Below are positions 12,699-13,767 of a DNA stretch of 13,767 nt, piece after piece. Within the stretch, counting starts at the first letter, position 1; each line of letters starts with the position of its first letter. A program made the translations under genes and the position numbers. The notes below the pieces were generated by a model that saw only the letters and a list, made by a program, of their open reading frames with translations, was not told the DNA's origin and searched no databases. The DNA is from CAYMRB01 sp964392615 (lineage in GTDB: Bacteria > Planctomycetota > UBA8108): positions 1 through 13,767 of the forward strand of contig CAYMRB010000275.1 of the NCBI GenBank assembly GCA_964392615.1, written 5' to 3'.

Positions 12699-13767
12699 TG
12701 CGCCAGTACCTTCCGTGTCGCGCCATCATCGCGTCCGCGGACTCCGGCCCCCACGTGCCGGCGGCGTAGTTGGGGAGGGAGCGAGAGGGGTTCTCCTGCC
12801 AGTACTCGATCACGGGCTGCACGGAGTCCCACGAACACTCGATCTCGTCGCGATGCTTGAACAGCGTCTGGTCGCCTTGCATGGCGTCGTGGAGCAGCGT
12901 CGCGTAGCTCTCGGGCGGCTCGCTCTTCCACTCGTCGACGTAGTCGAAGTCCATGACGACGTCTTTGATGTCCATCCCGAATCCCGGGACCTTGCCGACG
13001 AAGCGCAGCCGGATGCCCTCGTTGGGTTGCACGTTGAAGACGATCTGGTTCGGCTTCGCCTGGCACGCGTGATCGCGAAAGAGGCAGTGCGGCGTCGGCT
13101 TGAAGTAGACGACGATCTCGGTCTTCTTGCGCTGCAGCGCCTTGCCGCTGCGCAGGTAGAACGGCACGCCGCCCCAGCGCCACGTGTCGACGTGCACCTG
13201 CAGCGCAGCGAACGTGTCGGTCTGGCTCTCGGGGTCGACACCGTCCTCGTCGCGGTAGCGCGGCATCTCGGCGCCTCCGACCGTGCCGGCGTCGTACTGA
13301 CCGCGAACGGCGATCTTCGGCACGTCAGCCACCTTCGGTACGCGGAGCGCCTTGAAGATCTTGGCCTTCTCGACGCGGATGTCGGCAGCGTCGAGGCTCA
13401 CTGGTGGCTCCATCGCGATGATGGACAGCACCTGCAAGAGGTGGCTCTGCACCATGTCGCGCAGCGCGCCGCCGGCGGGTCCGTCGTAGTAGCTGCCGCG
13501 CCCTTCGAGGCCGACGGTCTCCGTCGCCGAGATTTGCACGTGATCGATGTACTGCTGATTCCACAGCGGCTCGAAGATGCTGTTCGCGAAGCGCGCGACG
13601 AGGAGGTTCTGCACGAGCTCCTTGCCGAGGTAGTGATCGATGCGGTAGATCGCCTCCTCCTCGAAGACGCGCCCGACCGCGCGGTTGAGCTGGCGCGCGG
13701 AGTGAGGGTCGTAGCCGAACGGCTTCTCGACCACGATGCGTTGCCAGGCCCCATCGCCCTCGGGCCC
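12691..13767 (-). CDS. zwf: Glucose-6-phosphate 1-dehydrogenase (5' end outside window)
   Basis: The C-terminal 358 residues are present; about 140 N-terminal residues with the NADP-binding Rossmann motif lie beyond the right edge. The reading frame is open to 13767 (GPEGDGAWQRIVVEKPFG), so the GTG at 13734 is an internal Val codon, not a start. Visible family features are VEKPFG, the substrate signature RIDHYLGKE with its His and Lys, and the QSHLLQ His region matching the general-base position. A normal C-terminus ends YWRNV. The enzyme oxidises glucose-6-phosphate to 6-phosphogluconolactone with NADP+ (or NAD+) and hands the product to Pgl, encoded next and overlapping by 8 nt. No other pentose phosphate gene is inside the window. 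Confidence 0.96.
   Translation of the reverse strand, partial: GPEGDGAWQRIVVEKPFGYDPHSARQLNRAVGRVFEEEAIYRIDHYLGKELVQNLLVARFANSIFEPLWNQQYIDHVQISATETVGLEGRGSYYDGPAGGALRDMVQSHLLQVLSIIAMEPPVSLDAADIRVEKAKIFKALRVPKVADVPKIAVRGQYDAGTVGGAEMPRYRDEDGVDPESQTDTFAALQVHVDTWRWGGVPFYLRSGKALQRKKTEIVVYFKPTPHCLFRDHACQAKPNQIVFNVQPNEGIRLRFVGKVPGFGMDIKDVVMDFDYVDEWKSEPPESYATLLHDAMQGDQTLFKHRDEIECSWDSVQPVIEYWQENPSRSLPNYAAGTWGPESADAMMARHGRYWRNV

Noticed and set aside
11760..12860. Open frame translating the octamer repeat as RNPGTQEP units
   Set aside because: The repeat period is 8 bases, so every frame gives the same cyclic peptide. The frame also runs antisense through pgl.

Overview
The window is GC-rich, gene-dense bacterial DNA. 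The best clue to its source is the large secreted protein at 4422-9116. Its N-terminus carries a paired calcium-loop (dockerin-like) module of the RGDxNxDGxxDISD...FLFLG...CLDAxDANDDGxxDLSDAIY type, followed by a short Cys-rich CGxDPTxDxLxC segment. This module is characteristic of Planctomycetota, so an uncultured planctomycete is likely (inference). The first 36 bases and the region around 11.9 kb share a dispersed GGAACCC-type repeat, so the contig comes from a genome with its own repeat family.

Layout from left to right. 1-189 holds a repeat copy and a small hairpin downstream of a minus-strand SDR oxidoreductase (190-903). Divergent from it is a plus-strand pair with overlapping stop and start codons: a low-molecular-weight tyrosine phosphatase (1044-1535) and endonuclease III (1532-2188). 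2189-2675 contains the broken start of an AAA_14/DUF4143-type ATPase (minus strand) and a strong hairpin. Next come a membrane-anchored GspG-like protein (2676-3287, +) and, convergent to it across a 12-bp perfect hairpin, a lipoprotein with a Pro-Asp/Pro-Glu stalk and a fibronectin type III domain (3389-4063, -). The very large multidomain secreted protein (4422-9116, -) is divergent from an orphan SecD/SecDF P1-head fragment (about 9295-9781, +), which has no stop codon of its own and looks decayed. A B12-binding radical SAM protein (9782-11263, +) is followed 4 nt later by a small protein made of three BTRD1-like repeats (11268-11732, +). Convergent to these is a zwf-pgl operon (13767 to 11919, -), with zwf cut by the window edge.

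How the genes work together. zwf and pgl encode consecutive steps (glucose-6-phosphate to 6-phosphogluconolactone to 6-phosphogluconate) and overlap by 8 nt. The phosphatase and nth are translationally linked by an ATGA overlap but have unrelated roles. The radical SAM protein and the BTRD1-like protein probably share a transcript. The lipoprotein, the GspG-like protein and the giant protein are all predicted to act in the envelope or outside the cell. No complete mobile element, CRISPR array, rRNA or tRNA was seen.

The least ordinary structures are: the repeat family whose three copies share a pre-stop coding signature plus TAA plus octamers, and which forms a 24-bp inverted repeat reaching into the end of pgl; the dockerin-like/cohesin-like giant with a buried helical, Cys-containing domain; the two gene relics (ATPase, SecD); the endonuclease III lacking the fourth cluster cysteine; and the radical SAM/BTRD1 pair.
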